Notes: generated from the sequence alone by a model not told the origin. A stretch of DNA of 64,000 nt from Sipunculus nudus (GCA_026874595.1 CM049311.1:54503676-54567675), one strand, 5' to 3'. Positions 13,701-24,328 are shown, counted from the stretch's first letter. Made by a program: numbers and translations.

Positions 13701-15353
13701 AGTAAACAGGCAGTCAAAGGAGATGCAATGGATCTGTTGCATCTTCCGTGGCTTATATTTTAGAAACTCTCACTGTATGGCTATCAGACTCAATATATGG
13801 CAGGGCCTAATAATTTCGAGTCCGATTCAATCGGGCTACATATGGCAGGGCCTAATAATATTGAGTCAGATTAAGTCGGGCTATAATTAAGTCTAAAATA
13901 TAATAAAGAAAAAAAAGAGACAATGATCAAGCACATATTACACTTATAAGTTATATAATTTAAATGATTTCCTTAGCATGGTTCCCAGGTAAATTTCGGA
14001 ATCCCGGGTTTGGGTGGGGGGGGGGGGGGAGAAGATGAAGCTATTATACTAATATTACATATATTATTATAGTCCGTTTCACCACATGCTGTCCACCTGT
14101 TTTTTGTTGATAATTTTCTTAAATGTTTATATTTTTCATAAATTTCCAATAAACTAACATATGGAAGTGACAACCTAATATGGCAATCAAGAAATTTACA
14201 ATAAATCTGCCGTTTATGTTTTACAACATTTAAGTCTCTTCACCATGAACTGGCAGATATGAAGTGTCCCTCCATAAGTAGCCATCATTGTTTTAGCTGG
14301 TTATATTTTTTAGAATGTTTACATGAGATCATCCAATCAACAGCTGTCAGTTGAGGCTGTTTTTGCATGTGACCAATGACCTTGACCGCCATAAATGGGT
14401 CTGATATGTTGTAAAATGTAGACTGATTTCTCATATTTTAAAATAATTCTGTTTCTTAAATAAGGTGTAAGGGAGGTATTTATTTACCTTGTTGAAAATT
14501 AGGTTCTTTAATCCTCTGCTCTACACTATAATTGTTTCCCTTGAAATGTAACTAATAAAAATTTTCATAGCAAAAAACAGGTGGACATGAGGGGATGAAA
14601 TGGACTATAGTGCTATATTCCGTTTCACCACCTGCTGTCCACCTGTTTTTTGTAGATGATTTACTTTAAAGTTTATGTTTTTCAATATTTTCCAAGTAGA
14701 CAACATATGGAAGTAACAACCTAATTTGGCAGTTAAGAATTTTACAATAAATCCCCCGTTAATGTTTCACAACATTGTAGTCTCTTTATCATGATCTGGC
14801 AGATATGGTGTGTCCCTCCATAAGAAGCCATCTTTGTTTTAGCTGGTTATATTTTTTAGAGTGTTTACATGAGATTATCCAATCAGCAGCTGTCAGTTGA
14901 GGCTGTTTTTGCATGTGACCAATGACCTTGACCGCCATAAGCGGGTCTGATATGTTGTAAAATGTAGACTGATTTCTCATATTTTCAGAAAATTCTGTTA
15001 CTCAAATATGGCATAAGGTAGGAATTAAGTTACCTAGTTGAAAATTAGGTTCTGTAATCCTCTCCTGTACACTATAATTGTTTCCCTTGAAATGTACCTG
15101 ATAAAAATTTTCATAGCAAAAAACAGGTGGACATGAGGGGATGAAACGGACTATAGTATATTGTCATTAAATTGATGGCGACAGAGCAAACACCACGATT
15201 GCTCAGAATAATGTCGGCTTCAGTGTAAAAATGAAATTTGCTTATAAAATATTTAGCAAATATAAAAACCTTTCGCGAAATTCCTGGCAAAAAGTCGGGA
15301 AGGATGGCAAGTATAAGTACGAGAACAAAAATAAACACGATGAGAAAGGCCAT
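7644..15353 (-). CDS. GET1: GET1/WRB, guided-entry tail-anchored insertion receptor subunit (five exons)
   Basis: The spliced frame joins 15353-15270, 11233-11068, 10609-10542, 8398-8284 and 7723-7644 into 170 residues; human WRB has 174. GET1/WRB (CHD5 family) pairs with GET2/CAML in the ER membrane and receives tail-anchored proteins from the ATPase GET3/TRC40. Seen here: an N-terminal membrane segment (residues 2-20, MAFLIVFIFVLVLILAI), a cytosolic coiled coil (about 30-95) with the family signature 'MADEFALYAKTERK' (human MMDEFARYARLERK), a second membrane segment near 98-117, then 'MVAFPSGVSGGIGITTW' and a third membrane segment, where human has 'LVAFPTRVAGGVGITCW'. Intron phases are 0, 1, 0, 1 and every junction keeps the frame. 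The weakest junction is the first donor (AAG/GTTTTT). The gene spans 7.7 kb because of repeat-filled introns. No other gene is adjacent in an operon-like way. Confidence 0.93.
8284..8398 (-). CDS. GET1: GET1 exon 4
   Basis: It is 115 bp, with acceptor CCTTACAG and donor CAG/GTGAGA, phase 1. It encodes 'MLGLIWTF' (end of the second membrane helix), a luminal or loop segment 'ELPEAWVYPFGKMVAFPSG' and the start of the conserved VAFP motif. Reading through the donor gives unrelated residues and a stop at 8210, which supports splicing here. Confidence 0.93.
8550..9833 (+). repeat. GGTGGCGCCACC-type repeat in GET1 intron 3
   Basis: Loose ~280-bp units carry 'gatggtgccaccag'-like boxes, with perfect GGTGGCGCCACC at 8865-8876 and 9491-9502. 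They share phrases such as 'ctatccaag', 'gagatatgagcaattttcac' and 'ctgtcaagtggcaatgat'. It ends near 9833 in 'tatcccgactttgtctggg' and 'gatacaat', like the end of the larger array at 52916. Confidence 0.65.
10542..10609 (-). CDS. GET1: GET1 exon 3
   Basis: It is 68 bp, with acceptor TTATTTCAG and donor CAG/GTACGG. The encoded 'FLKLKFGSNIIFHIFQ' aligns with human 'LAKIKWVISVAFYVLQ', the junction of coiled coil and second membrane helix. It completes the phase-1 codon from exon 2 (A+CT, Thr) and ends in phase 0. Confidence 0.93.
11068..11233 (-). CDS. GET1: GET1 exon 2 (coiled coil)
   Basis: It encodes 55 residues plus one base, with acceptor TTTCCAG and donor A/GTAAGCA. The residues are rich in K, E and hydrophobic heptads, including 'REQLKALQKEIKSISMADEF', the GET3-binding coiled coil in the family. 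It is the most recognisable exon of the gene. Confidence 0.95.
11443..11470. repeat. Poly-C tract
   Basis: A homopolymer C run of about 27 bases lies in GET1 intron 1. Similar runs are near 2461, 11677, 20751, 31370, 33320, 37580 and 54574. Lengths in an assembly are unreliable. Confidence 0.8.
12036..12293. repeat. Short inverted-repeat element (~258 bp)
   Basis: The left arm 'gcgattgtttcagccag' plus 'gtgtgcagtgcac' is mirrored at the right by 'gtgcactgcacac' and 'ctggctgaaacaatc'. The arms are about 50 bp with a few mismatches. This is MITE-like, inside GET1 intron 1. No clear target duplication was found. Confidence 0.6.
12776..13836. repeat. Nested fold-back (palindromic) element, ~1.06 kb
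   Basis: The arms of about 500 bp are inverted copies of each other, centred near 13300. A ~87-bp module (gcccaatt...ggactcaatattattagg...agccatacagtgagag...ataag) occurs four times in alternating orientation: 12776-12862 forward, 13221-13275 reverse (short), 13276-13360 forward, 13749-13836 reverse. A fifth fragment is at 13838-13882. The spacer 12863-13220 is the inverted partner of 13361-13748. It lies in GET1 intron 1, so a transcript could form a long hairpin. Confidence 0.8.
14068..14608 (+). mobile_element. MITE copy 1, ~540 bp, with ~39-bp terminal inverted repeats
   Basis: The left end TATAGTCCGTTTCACCACAT and right end ATGAAATGGACTATA are inverted, and both continue into 'ctgtccacctgttttttg' and its complement. 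No coding capacity is seen. A second copy follows after about 5 bp. The ends begin with TATA, suggesting a TA-type target, but the duplication cannot be separated from the repeat itself. Confidence 0.8.
14613..15155 (+). mobile_element. MITE copy 2, tandem with copy 1
   Basis: It has the same termini and the same interior phrases as copy 1 (for example 'tgaccttgaccgccataa' and 'aggctgtttttgcatgtg'), with scattered substitutions and short indels. Both copies lie in GET1 intron 1, just inside exon 1. Confidence 0.8.
15270..15353 (-). CDS. GET1: GET1 exon 1
   Basis: It encodes 28 residues: the initiator Met, the first membrane helix and 'PDFLPGISRK', corresponding to human 'LLPSFSSFMSR'. The start is the only ATG that gives a family-sized N terminus. 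The donor is AAG/GTTTTTAT, phase 0. It is a weak donor, but exon 2 also begins in phase 0 and the join aligns with the family. Confidence 0.82.
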
Positions 15354-15399
15354 CTTCTGTCTCTGTCAGGTCAGCTCGCATGTGGGGTTTCCTGTCAAA

Positions 15400-15407
15400 T
15401 GACGTCA
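15400..15407. promoter_or_regulatory. CRE-like palindrome TGACGTCA upstream of GET1
   Basis: A perfect TGACGTCA lies 47 bp upstream of the GET1 start codon, in a locally more GC-rich stretch (15360-15600). This is the consensus for CREB/ATF factors. Position and strand fit a GET1 promoter, but a 5' UTR or transcription start is not visible. Confidence 0.45.
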
Positions 15408-15659
15408 GTGAAGGGAGTTTCCCTGTGCATGTGTGCACATCAAAACTCAAAACTGCAGACGCCATCTACAGCTTGTTTCCTGCACGACCAAGCCGTTTCC
15501 ACACCCTCTCGCCAGAGGTCGTTTCTATTCGAAACGAATCGCAGGCCTTCTTGAGCCGTAGTTCGAACTGCGCAATGTGCTTTCCCACAGTCGGGGAAAA
15601 AATAAATAAATTTCGGGTCATATAAATAGCGTTTTACGCCGTGACAAAGTCAAAGTAAT

Positions 15660-17150
15660 AAACAACTCAGCATAAATGAGATAATTATAACATTAAATTA
15701 AATTTGCGTTTTGGTCATTAGAATAAAAATATTTATAAACTTGTTTCGGCCTTCTTATTTTAGTCTAGAAGAACCATCTTGAGGTAGATTGTTTCTCCAA
15801 GTAACCATCTTCAAGTAAAAAATTAATAAACTCTCAACCTAGACATGCATACTCATCCCTATACTAAAGAGCTGGTACCCGGGCATGCCGGGGCGTAACC
15901 AGACCTGACCATCCGGAGGGGCAAGACTCCAGAGGTTTCCCGATTCTGCACTTCTTTTTTCTTCTTCCTTCCCTTTCACCTTTTTCTTTTCCTTTTCAAG
16001 TCAGTAATTAATTAATTATACGGATTGGGCTCGTTTGCTATAGATATATATATATATATATAAGAAAATGTGAAGGTGGCAATCCACAAGGGTATAGAAG
16101 AAGGCCCCCTATATACTCCCCCCCCCCCCTCCCTTGTGACACAGAGAACGATATCACTTGCCCAGAATATGTACATCATTTCATTCCCACCCCAATTAAC
16201 AGAACGTATTTATGACTTTATTTTGGTTAAGAAAGCAATTTTTGCTCAGTTTTCAACAGTATATGTAATCAAAATTTACCTTTGATTTATATATAAATAT
16301 ATGTTCTGCTGTATGCGTTTCTTTCCGCTAAAAAGTGAGACGGACAAAAGGTTCCTTGTCTCCAGCACCAAAAACTAGTGCACACTGCGCAATATTGGAC
16401 TCACAAGAGTTGAAACAACCACTGGCGGAGAGTTGTAAATATGTAAAATTAAAATGAACAAAATCATAAGGAAACACATCACATGCTTCTCATGGCCTCA
16501 CATGCCGGCGTAATCATGCATGCAGTCTCTGGTGCCAGAAAAGGTAACTCAGCTTCATCAAACAATTTGTGCATAGAGATAAAAAAAATAACAAAATCCT
16601 GGAGGACACCACTGCCTAAATTTGCAGAATCAAATTTAAGTCCGAGGTGATTTTTTTATTTTTTGCTTGGTTGATTCAACGACAGTTAATTCCACAAATG
16701 TTATACAACCGTGCAGTAAACGGAATTGATTCAAGTATTCCCCGGCAGACGGCATCACCTATTCTTTGCGCTGCCCACCGTCTCATAACATGGTGGATTC
16801 GGTAACTATCAGTTTGGGCATCACGATCTCCGTTTACTGCATCAGTTACCTGTATATATACAACAAATAAAAGGTATGATCAACTGCTAAACCCCTATTT
16901 TTTCTGCTACACGCTATAAAGCGATGTTTGGTCGATAATGAAAATTAGTTAGAATAATATTTGACAAAAATCATTTAAAAAATAAATTACAAAATATTTG
17001 ATAAGATTTGTAACATATAGTTGAACGCTTGGACATTATGTGCGCCGATTATACCATGCTGGACAAATCTGGGCATTAACTTACAGTTTTAAACCTAAAA
17101 TATTTCATTCAAAGGTCATGCAGAATTCTAGGAAAAAGTTCACAGGAAAA
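15660..17150. other. Unassigned stretch with a (TA)n microsatellite
   Basis: A (TA)n run sits near 16043-16062 and a C run near 16121-16130. Nothing else is recognised; open frames are short and without motifs. Confidence 0.4.
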
Positions 17151-17154
17151 TAAG

Positions 17155-17935
17155 TCACGGGATCAAAGTCACAATTTTGGTATGAAAGAAAATCAGTGAA
17201 TAAAGGTCACAAACATGCACCGGTAGGAAAAAAATTGTGAGGGAAAAAAGGTCACAGGCAATAATGTCATAATTTATAGGAGCGAAATAGACACAAATTT
17301 AATAATAATAAAAAAAATCTCACTCTACCATTTACACGTTTTACTGCAACTTGAGTATAAAGGTTTAAATAAGGTCACCACTTGTTTAAACAAATAGTTT
17401 CACTTAAATACTTTGTTTGTGAGAGTAGTTCATTATGAACACTGGGCCTATGGCTTATAATAACTTGTGTGGCATTTTCTGCCTAAAGTGATGGTTCCAT
17501 AAAACATATCAAAACCACTAATTAAAATTTCTTATATGAAGAAGTCTCCTATGAGCTCTGTTTGTTTTAAGTTAACAAGTTCGAGAATACAAGAGGTAAA
17601 TAGGTCCTTCAGTAATTATAAATTTGTGCTATAGTAAAGATGTGACCTTGTAAAAATATTCTAAACTTCGTATTTTACAGTGAAAATGATAAAATTGGGT
17701 TATTTATGAATAAGGTTAAAGCCTTTTTAATTAAATATGCGACTTTTTAATCTACTCAAATTATGTCCTTATTTTCTCTGTCATTTTCCTACACAAACTT
17801 GTCTGACTTTATTTCCTATACCCATGTGTGTGACTTTTTCCATGACTTTATTCCCCAGCCCAAATGGTGACTATATTTTGTGTGACCTTTTATTTCCTGT
17901 GACATTTTTACCGGTCACCTTGCGGAATATCGGAG
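17155..17935. repeat. Imperfect inverted pair of degenerate 'ggaaataaagtcac' repeats
   Basis: Left (17155-17300) has recurring 'aaggtcacaaa' and 'gaaaaaaggtcacagg'. Right (17740-17935) has the complement: 'tgactttatttcc', 'gtgaccttttatttcctgtg' and 'ttttaccggtcacc'. Units are about 30 bp and degenerate. A related C/A-rich array of 'aaaatagcacaggcaaaatg' type follows at 18150-18260. Confidence 0.5.
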
Positions 17936-18353
17936 TGGAAACAGATGTAAAGGTCCCAGACACCGCATGTCTCTGGAAATCGGAAGTCTCCATACAGAGT
18001 AAGGCCTTTGCTTATAGATAAATATAGAAATAAATGCTATAGTTTATTTAAAGCTCTGAAAACATTGCGGATTTGAATCCTTTGCACACCTGTCAGAATT
18101 TTGTTTCGTCTCTGATGTAGCAAGGGTTATCAGGTTAACCCAGGAAACAGCAAAAAAGGTACAATTCGCAAAATTGCACAAACATAGATGGCACAGGCAA
18201 AAAAAATACAAATGCAAAAATAGCACAGGCAAAATGGCACCGGCAAAAATGGAATGGGTAATGAAATGACAAAAAAAAGACACGTCTGCAACAAGCAGAT
18301 TATAGATCTACATGTTAGAAATATGTTAACGTTGTGAGATATTAGAATTATAT

Positions 18354-18569
18354 AGCTTGATGAACTGGGTTGGTTGGTTGAGGGACACAGTGAATGGGTG
18401 GAAGAGTTTACTAACATTAAAAGTAGTAAGGCAAATGTGCCAGTAAGTGAACCTCCCCTCAGCCAGCTGCCCGTTGTATCAGTAACAGTTATAAATAACA
18501 CTGATAGATGTAAGATAACCATGTTGTGTGTTAGCGGTGCCTCCAATCAGCTCATTTCATTTTCCACAG
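18354..18569 (+). CDS. Possible orphan Ig-like exon fragment
   Basis: An open frame runs into a CACAG/GTAAAA donor in phase 1 (18569/18570). The residues 'VPVSEPPLSQLPVVSVTV' then 'CKITMLCVSGAS' resemble the boundary and first strands of a second Ig domain in CD48/SLAM-like proteins (family resemblance by eye). The start is uncertain: a possible acceptor (ATATAG at 18350-18355) lacks a strong pyrimidine tract. No partner exon was found. It may be a relic or chance. Confidence 0.2.
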
Positions 18570-19060
18570 GTAAAATAGCCTAAGTAACTTCATCTGTTAA
18601 TACATTAGCCAGTTTAGAATGTTTTCATGAAAATCACTTCATGGGTACAACTTTTAATAGACCAAGGCATTTTTAAATGTTTCCGTAATACGCTGTTTTA
18701 ACGGTTTTCGGTCATTATAATTCGAAGGGCAAGAGCGTCATCATATTGTCAAATACAAGTTTCTTTGTGACCCCCGGGCAGTCCGTTATTTTTATGATAG
18801 CACTAGGTCCTCCGCCACGTGTTGTATATTTACATACACTGTTAACTATCCTATATTATGTTTGCACACACAAAGTATCCTATTGGCTATACCGCAAGTC
18901 ATTTATTGTCTGATCGGTGTGCCATCTGCGCAGATGGGCGGGAACAAAGGGACTGCAGACGACACTTTGAGCAGACGACATTTACTGGGTCGGCGGGCCG
19001 TTCGCGTGCCTCACAATCTGAGAACCTTGTATGTACACAAGATTTCAGTGATAACCGCTG

Positions 19061-19251
19061 ATGCCATGCGTAGTCCTTTTGACCCTGCTAGGATCACTAT
19101 GTCAGCTGTGTCTATACGTCAGGGCTAGCTCTTCCCGGGTGCTGACTTGGATTGTAGCGGCTGTAGGATGTGGCCATGGCGGCTTTTTACCATTCTTTAC
19201 TGCACGGTCTGACTTTACTCCATGTCCTGATTGGCAGAGTTCCCAGTTCAG
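19061..19251 (+). CDS. Possible first exon with signal-peptide-like start
   Basis: The frame opens with MPCVVLLTLLGSLCQLCLY, which looks like a signal peptide, and runs to a TTCAG/GTAGGT donor in phase 2. The ATG context is poor and no following exon was identified. The phase does not fit the Notch-like gene downstream. Low confidence. Confidence 0.15.
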
Positions 19252-19956
19252 GTAGGTGTTCGTGAGTGGTATCGAGGCACGCCTGTGTGTATAGCACTCG
19301 TTTTCTGATATGCTACCTAGGTGCGAGTTGTTTTACCCAACCAAACACATCATGCACGCGGGCCCTTACTTCTATATCAAGACTATATCCATATCCCTAT
19401 ATTATATACTCGTCTGTGTATAAGCTTACAGGTCGTCTGAGATTCGCGTGCGAGAACACTTCGGTTGAGATAAAACATACGTGTACATGTCGCTGTTGTG
19501 TATAGTGAAAAGTGATAAATGGTTTGTATCAGGTGAGTTTACACAAAAGTTATCTCCTCTAAGTGAGAGCGATAATGCCTGCATGTCGGTGAGTTATTGC
19601 CTAATTGGGTGCACATAATCTGTTTAACAGTAGGTCGTCACAATTTTGCCACTGCGCGCATACTAGAATTTTTAGCCTTCAACAGCCATGCATGCAGCTC
19701 AACACAACCAGCCTTCAGTCCACACCGACCGGAAAACCTGCAGCGCCCGCACATTTAGAGCAAAAATGGGCCCGCACCCGCCCGCACATTCAGCAAAGTA
19801 ATAAATTAGATAAAATAAATAATTGTGGCCCCACATTTGACCACAAACTGCGCCCCAACAAGTAAATAACCGTTAGTGAAACCGTTTAAATATTATTTAC
19901 AAAGCAACAATTTAAATAATAAATAAAAAATATTTGTTATAGGATGTTTAACGGAT

Positions 19957-20017
19957 ATGTATGTATGTATGTATGTATGTATATATATGTATATGTGTAT
20001 ATATATATATATATATA
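19957..20017. repeat. (TATG)n/(TA)n microsatellite
   Basis: Five or more 'tatg' units grade into 'tatata'. Confidence 0.9.
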
Positions 20018-20389
20018 AATATAACTATTTTGCGGGAAATAATGACAGACTGCTCAATGGTGAAACCAGAGCTAGAATTTCTTCACTATATTCGAATCAA
20101 ATGAAGTTAATGCGGGATTCTAGTAAATTATTAGTTTTGTATGCGTGTTGTATTTAATTGCTTACATAAATGGAGCTGTTATACGCATAAGAATCGCAGG
20201 ACTGGTAGGTATTTCTTCCGTGCGTGCTGAAGCGTGTCTGATGAACACCATCCATAGGTTAGTTTATAGGCTTCAAGTATACGCAGCCTCGCACCAGGAC
20301 TGGCTTAATATGGAAAAACTTGCTAACGTTGTCTAAATGGCAGAAACTGCAAGTATAAAATGGCATTCGTCTCGACGTTCTGTCGTTTC

Positions 20390-20690
20390 ATTGAACGGGG
20401 GGCCGGCTCTCGATTGGCATGGCTTGGTCTCCGCTGCTGGGATCGGTGGAGGGAATGCATGCTGACTTTGTGGCTGAAGGTGCTGTGGCACCGGTAAAGA
20501 ATGAGGGCGGTCTCCCGCGGCTTCCTGCTTGGCTTGGTGGCATCACGTCTATTGGCTCTCAAAATTACGCTTATAGGGAGCGCACAGGGCTTGGGTCTTG
20601 ACCACGGCAACCTGTAGCTGCCTGATAAAGCGGAAGCATCTGAATTGATCTTGTAAGATCATAATAAACAAATAAATGATGATGAAAATA
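20390..20690 (+). repeat. Possible retroposon-like fragment
   Basis: A GC-richer block (20400-20600) is followed by 'gtaagatcataataaacaaa' and a (TAAA)/(GATGAA) tail, a layout seen in some SINE/LINE 3' ends. No internal promoter boxes or reverse-transcriptase motif can be identified, and there is no second copy in the window. Confidence 0.25.
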
Positions 20691-20746
20691 AGATGAAGTC
20701 AGGGTTAAAGAAAACGATGAGCCCATGACTTTTCCTGCTTAATTAT

Positions 20747-21815
20747 GTCTCCCCCCCCCCCCCCGTCCAGCGGAGACATGTTGTTTTCAGTGCCATCGTC
20801 TGTCGTCGTTGTCTGTAGGATATCTTGTGAACGCGATAACTTTTGAAGGGCTGCATATTTTCCTCCAAAATTCTAAACACTCATTGTTCCTACTAAAATT
20901 TCGGAGGTTTTCGAAATCTGGTGACCTTGACCTTGACCTCCACGGTCAAATCTGCTGAAATATAATTTTTTATAAACGCCATAACTTTTGAAGCGCTTCA
21001 CATTTTGTCCTCAAATTTGGAATACGAATTGTTCTTTCCAAATTCTTGGCGGAGTTCGAAAATCGGTGACCTTGACCAGGATCTTCAAGCTCAAATAAGC
21101 CAAATAATAGTTATTGCTTGTGAACGTGATAACTTTTGAAGGGCTGCATATTTTCCTCCCAAATGTGAAACACTCAATGTTCCCAGCCAAATCTCAGAGT
21201 AGTTCAAATTCCGGTGACCTTGACCTTATTCTTCTAGGTCAAATCCGCTGAAATGTTAAATTCTTGTGAATCCCATATCTTTTGAAGCCCTTCAAATTTC
21301 GTCCTCAAATTTGGTACACAATTTGTTCCCACCAAGTTCTTGGCCGATTTCGAAATCCGGTGACCTTGACCCTCATATTCAAGGTCAGTTCAGCCAAAAT
21401 TTATGGGAACCCCATACGTTTTGAACCGCTTAACATTTGGTCCTCAAATTTGGTACACAAATTGTTCCTACCATGTTCTTCGCTGAGTTAGAAAACCGGT
21501 TTACCTTGACCAGGATCTTCCAGGTCAAATCAGCCGAATTATAGTTATTGCCTTGTGAACGTGAGAACCATTGAAGGGCTGCAGAGTTTCCTCCTAATTT
21601 TAAACACTCATTGCTCCTACCAAAAGCTCGCAAGAGTTAAAAAATCAGTGATCTTGGCCTTCTTCTTCAAGGTCAAATCTGCTGAAATGAAAAATTTTTG
21701 GGAATCCTATGACTTTTGAACCGTTTCACATTTCTCACCTTGTCTTTATTGATACAAACTATATGCAATGGGGGAGACGTCTGGTTTTGCAAGTTCGCAA
21801 ACAAGCCATTCTAGT
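20747..21815 (+). repeat. Dispersed element with alternating ~200-bp tandem units ('ggtgaccttgacc' family)
   Basis: Units with 'aacttttgaagggctgcata', 'gtcctcaaatttggtacaca' and 'cggtgaccttgaccttg' recur about five times. The outer ends are inverted: 'atgtctcccccc' at left and 'gggggagacgtctgg' at right. The right end continues 'tttgcaagttcgcaaacaag'. This structure resembles a common mollusc repeat; no coding. Confidence 0.65.
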
Positions 21816-21980
21816 TAAAACTGAATCTCTTATTTAAACACCACATCAACTGTTGTCGTTTATTTTATGGTATTAACAAATAATTAGTCACGAATCATTC
21901 ACGTTTCGACGGTGAATGAACCTAGTCAGATGTTAACATGTTGCCTGACAATTAATTAAGGCGAGGGGGCTTTCATGAAT

Positions 21981-21982
<2 letters not shown>

Positions 21983-22023
<41 letters not shown>
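21983..22023. repeat. (CA)n microsatellite
   Basis: About 20 uninterrupted CA units. Confidence 0.95.
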
Positions 22024-22026
<3 letters not shown>

Positions 22027-22180
22027 TGCTGGGAAGTCACCTGGCAGGGGCGGATTTAAAGCTTGCGCCTTAAACTTTTTAAATCTGGTAAATTTATATT
22101 CGTTTTATACTGAAAAACAGCGCCGGAGATTGGGGACATATGCATATGCGAGATTTATGTAGAGTCGTTCATTTTATTCT

Positions 22181-23123
22181 GGTATCGGTAATCGTGCAAT
22201 GTAACGGACCCATATTTCTCTCTCTCACAAATAAGTGTGACCACATTTCACTAAAATATTTTTTTGCTTGATAAAGTTGACGATTCGGCGCATCTAATGA
22301 TATCATATTTTTGTATGTTATTTATATATTTATTTTGCAACAAACTGTCGAAAAAGGGTAGTTTGCCGAAAATACCCAAAATGACGTCGTGTCCCAGACG
22401 TTCTGAGCCGACGTCATGAATCCACAGTAATATACATATATACCATGTTAAACATTTAATTGATGTCTTATAAAAATTACAGTCAATATTATGCATATAT
22501 GTTTATACTTTTTTACCTCTATTTATCCACATTTCATTTGATGTACGTTCAAGGTGACGACGCCCTGCCGCCAGAACGTTAACAAATGTCGAGTGTCACG
22601 TGACAAGTCATGCACTTAAAATCAAGAGAGACATGTGAGAAACACGTTCGTCCGCATTATGTTACAACATTTTTGTTATACTAACATAATAATATCCTTA
22701 TTTTTAATCAAATAATTATAAAGTGTGACAACATTTATTAGTTATAATTAATGACATTATTAAGGTGTGATCTCTTTTATTCATGGTGTGACCACATTTT
22801 GTAGTTAGAAATAGTAAAATAAATGTGGTGTGACCACATTTAAATATATACTTACATCATCATATCCCTTATTTTTTTTCTATATTTAATCCTAAATTTT
22901 CTTCAAACCAAGAGACTGTATTTTTTTATAATAAAAATTAGGTGTGACCACCTTTTATTTGACCAGCCATATAAGTTTTTATTTTATAAATAATATTATA
23001 AAATCTGGTCACATATGGTGTGACCACATTTTTTTACCAATACATATTGACAAAAATAAACTGTGACCACATTTTATTTGACCACATATGGGTCCGTTAC
23101 TTTGCACGATTACCCTGATATCC
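22181..23123. mobile_element. TIR element with internal TGTGACCACATTT sub-repeats
   Basis: The left end holds 'ggtaatcgtgcaatgtaacg' then 'gacccatat'; the right end is its inverse with one mismatch and an outer 'ggatatc'. The interior carries 'tgtgaccacattt' or close variants at about 22238, 22787, 22828, 22948, 23018, 23062 and 23084. At the right end 'gaccacatatgggtccgtta' fuses the sub-repeat to the TIR. No transposase reading frame; non-autonomous. Confidence 0.7.
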
Positions 23124-24220
23124 CAAATCATACGGCCAAACTTATAAAGTTTGCGGCACCTGAAACTTCACGCATGGCATAACAACTTGGGAGTCCAAAC
23201 AAAAAGTCATGTACCAACCGTGAGGTTATATATTTCTGTATTATAACTTCATGTTCCAACAAAACCCCACGCAGGCTCTTTCTGACCAGCATCCACACTC
23301 CTATATATATCAGTCATTCAGCCTGGGGACCCGGCCGTATTTTGAGTGACGGGGATGGAGTCGTAGCGTCCAAAACGGCAGGTGTGAGAGTCCAGTAACC
23401 TTTGATAAACTAAATTTGCTGTCCTGTGATTACAGAACGTAGGTGGTTCGTGTATTGCTATATATGTCACGGATAGATAGATAGATGTTGACCTGTCAGC
23501 ATGCACTGGTGGGCTTATTACGGAGCAAGCCGTTCAGGCCCATCAGCACATTAGTATGGTGATAAACATTCCATTGTGCTCATGATTAATGACACGGCGT
23601 CACCATGACTGTCAAGGCTCGTTCATGTCACATGCGCGCTAATGTACGCTCATATTCACATTCTGTAATTGTGTTCTGGATGTACAGAGGTGGCATTCGG
23701 TCGGGTCACGGGCGGAACTGCTGTGGTCACGGACAGTCTGGATCTTGCAGTGCACGTGCTTATCAAGTTAACCCATGCAAGGGTCTATATATTCCTCCTT
23801 AGAACCTCCAGTTTGCTAAATATGTTTTTTAGCAAATAGATATTTTTATGTTTAATGTATACAACCTGATGTTTTGGCAGGGATGACGAGAGATTCATGC
23901 CAGATGCAAAACACTGCATGCATACAGAACAGAATTAAGGCCCTATACACAACAGGAATGCAGCTTTTAACTGCTGTTGGTCAGTACCTTCACCTCATCT
24001 GCAAATAAACAAACCTAATTGCTTCATCTTTAGTCCATGACCTGACGTCCTACAAAATTCCACGGAGATGTAAACAAACAGACCGACAAATGTTCGAGCG
24101 AAGCGTGGCACTCCTTAGCGTATACGAAGTGATGTCACAAGCGTGAACAAAAATTGTACCAGCTATAATTCGGCTATACTGAGTTCCTCAATAATAGAAA
24201 TAGAATAAAATTCATCGTCA
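23124..24220. other. Unassigned stretch
   Basis: Apart from a short (GATA)n run near 23473-23487, nothing is recognised. Open frames are short. Confidence 0.35.
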
Positions 24221-24223
24221 TAT

Positions 24224-24328
<105 letters not shown>

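Noticed and set aside
15870-15950. GC-richer block 'gggcatgccggggcgtaacc' considered as a tRNA or SINE head
   Set aside because: No cloverleaf can be drawn and no A/B box spacing fits; no second copy in the window.
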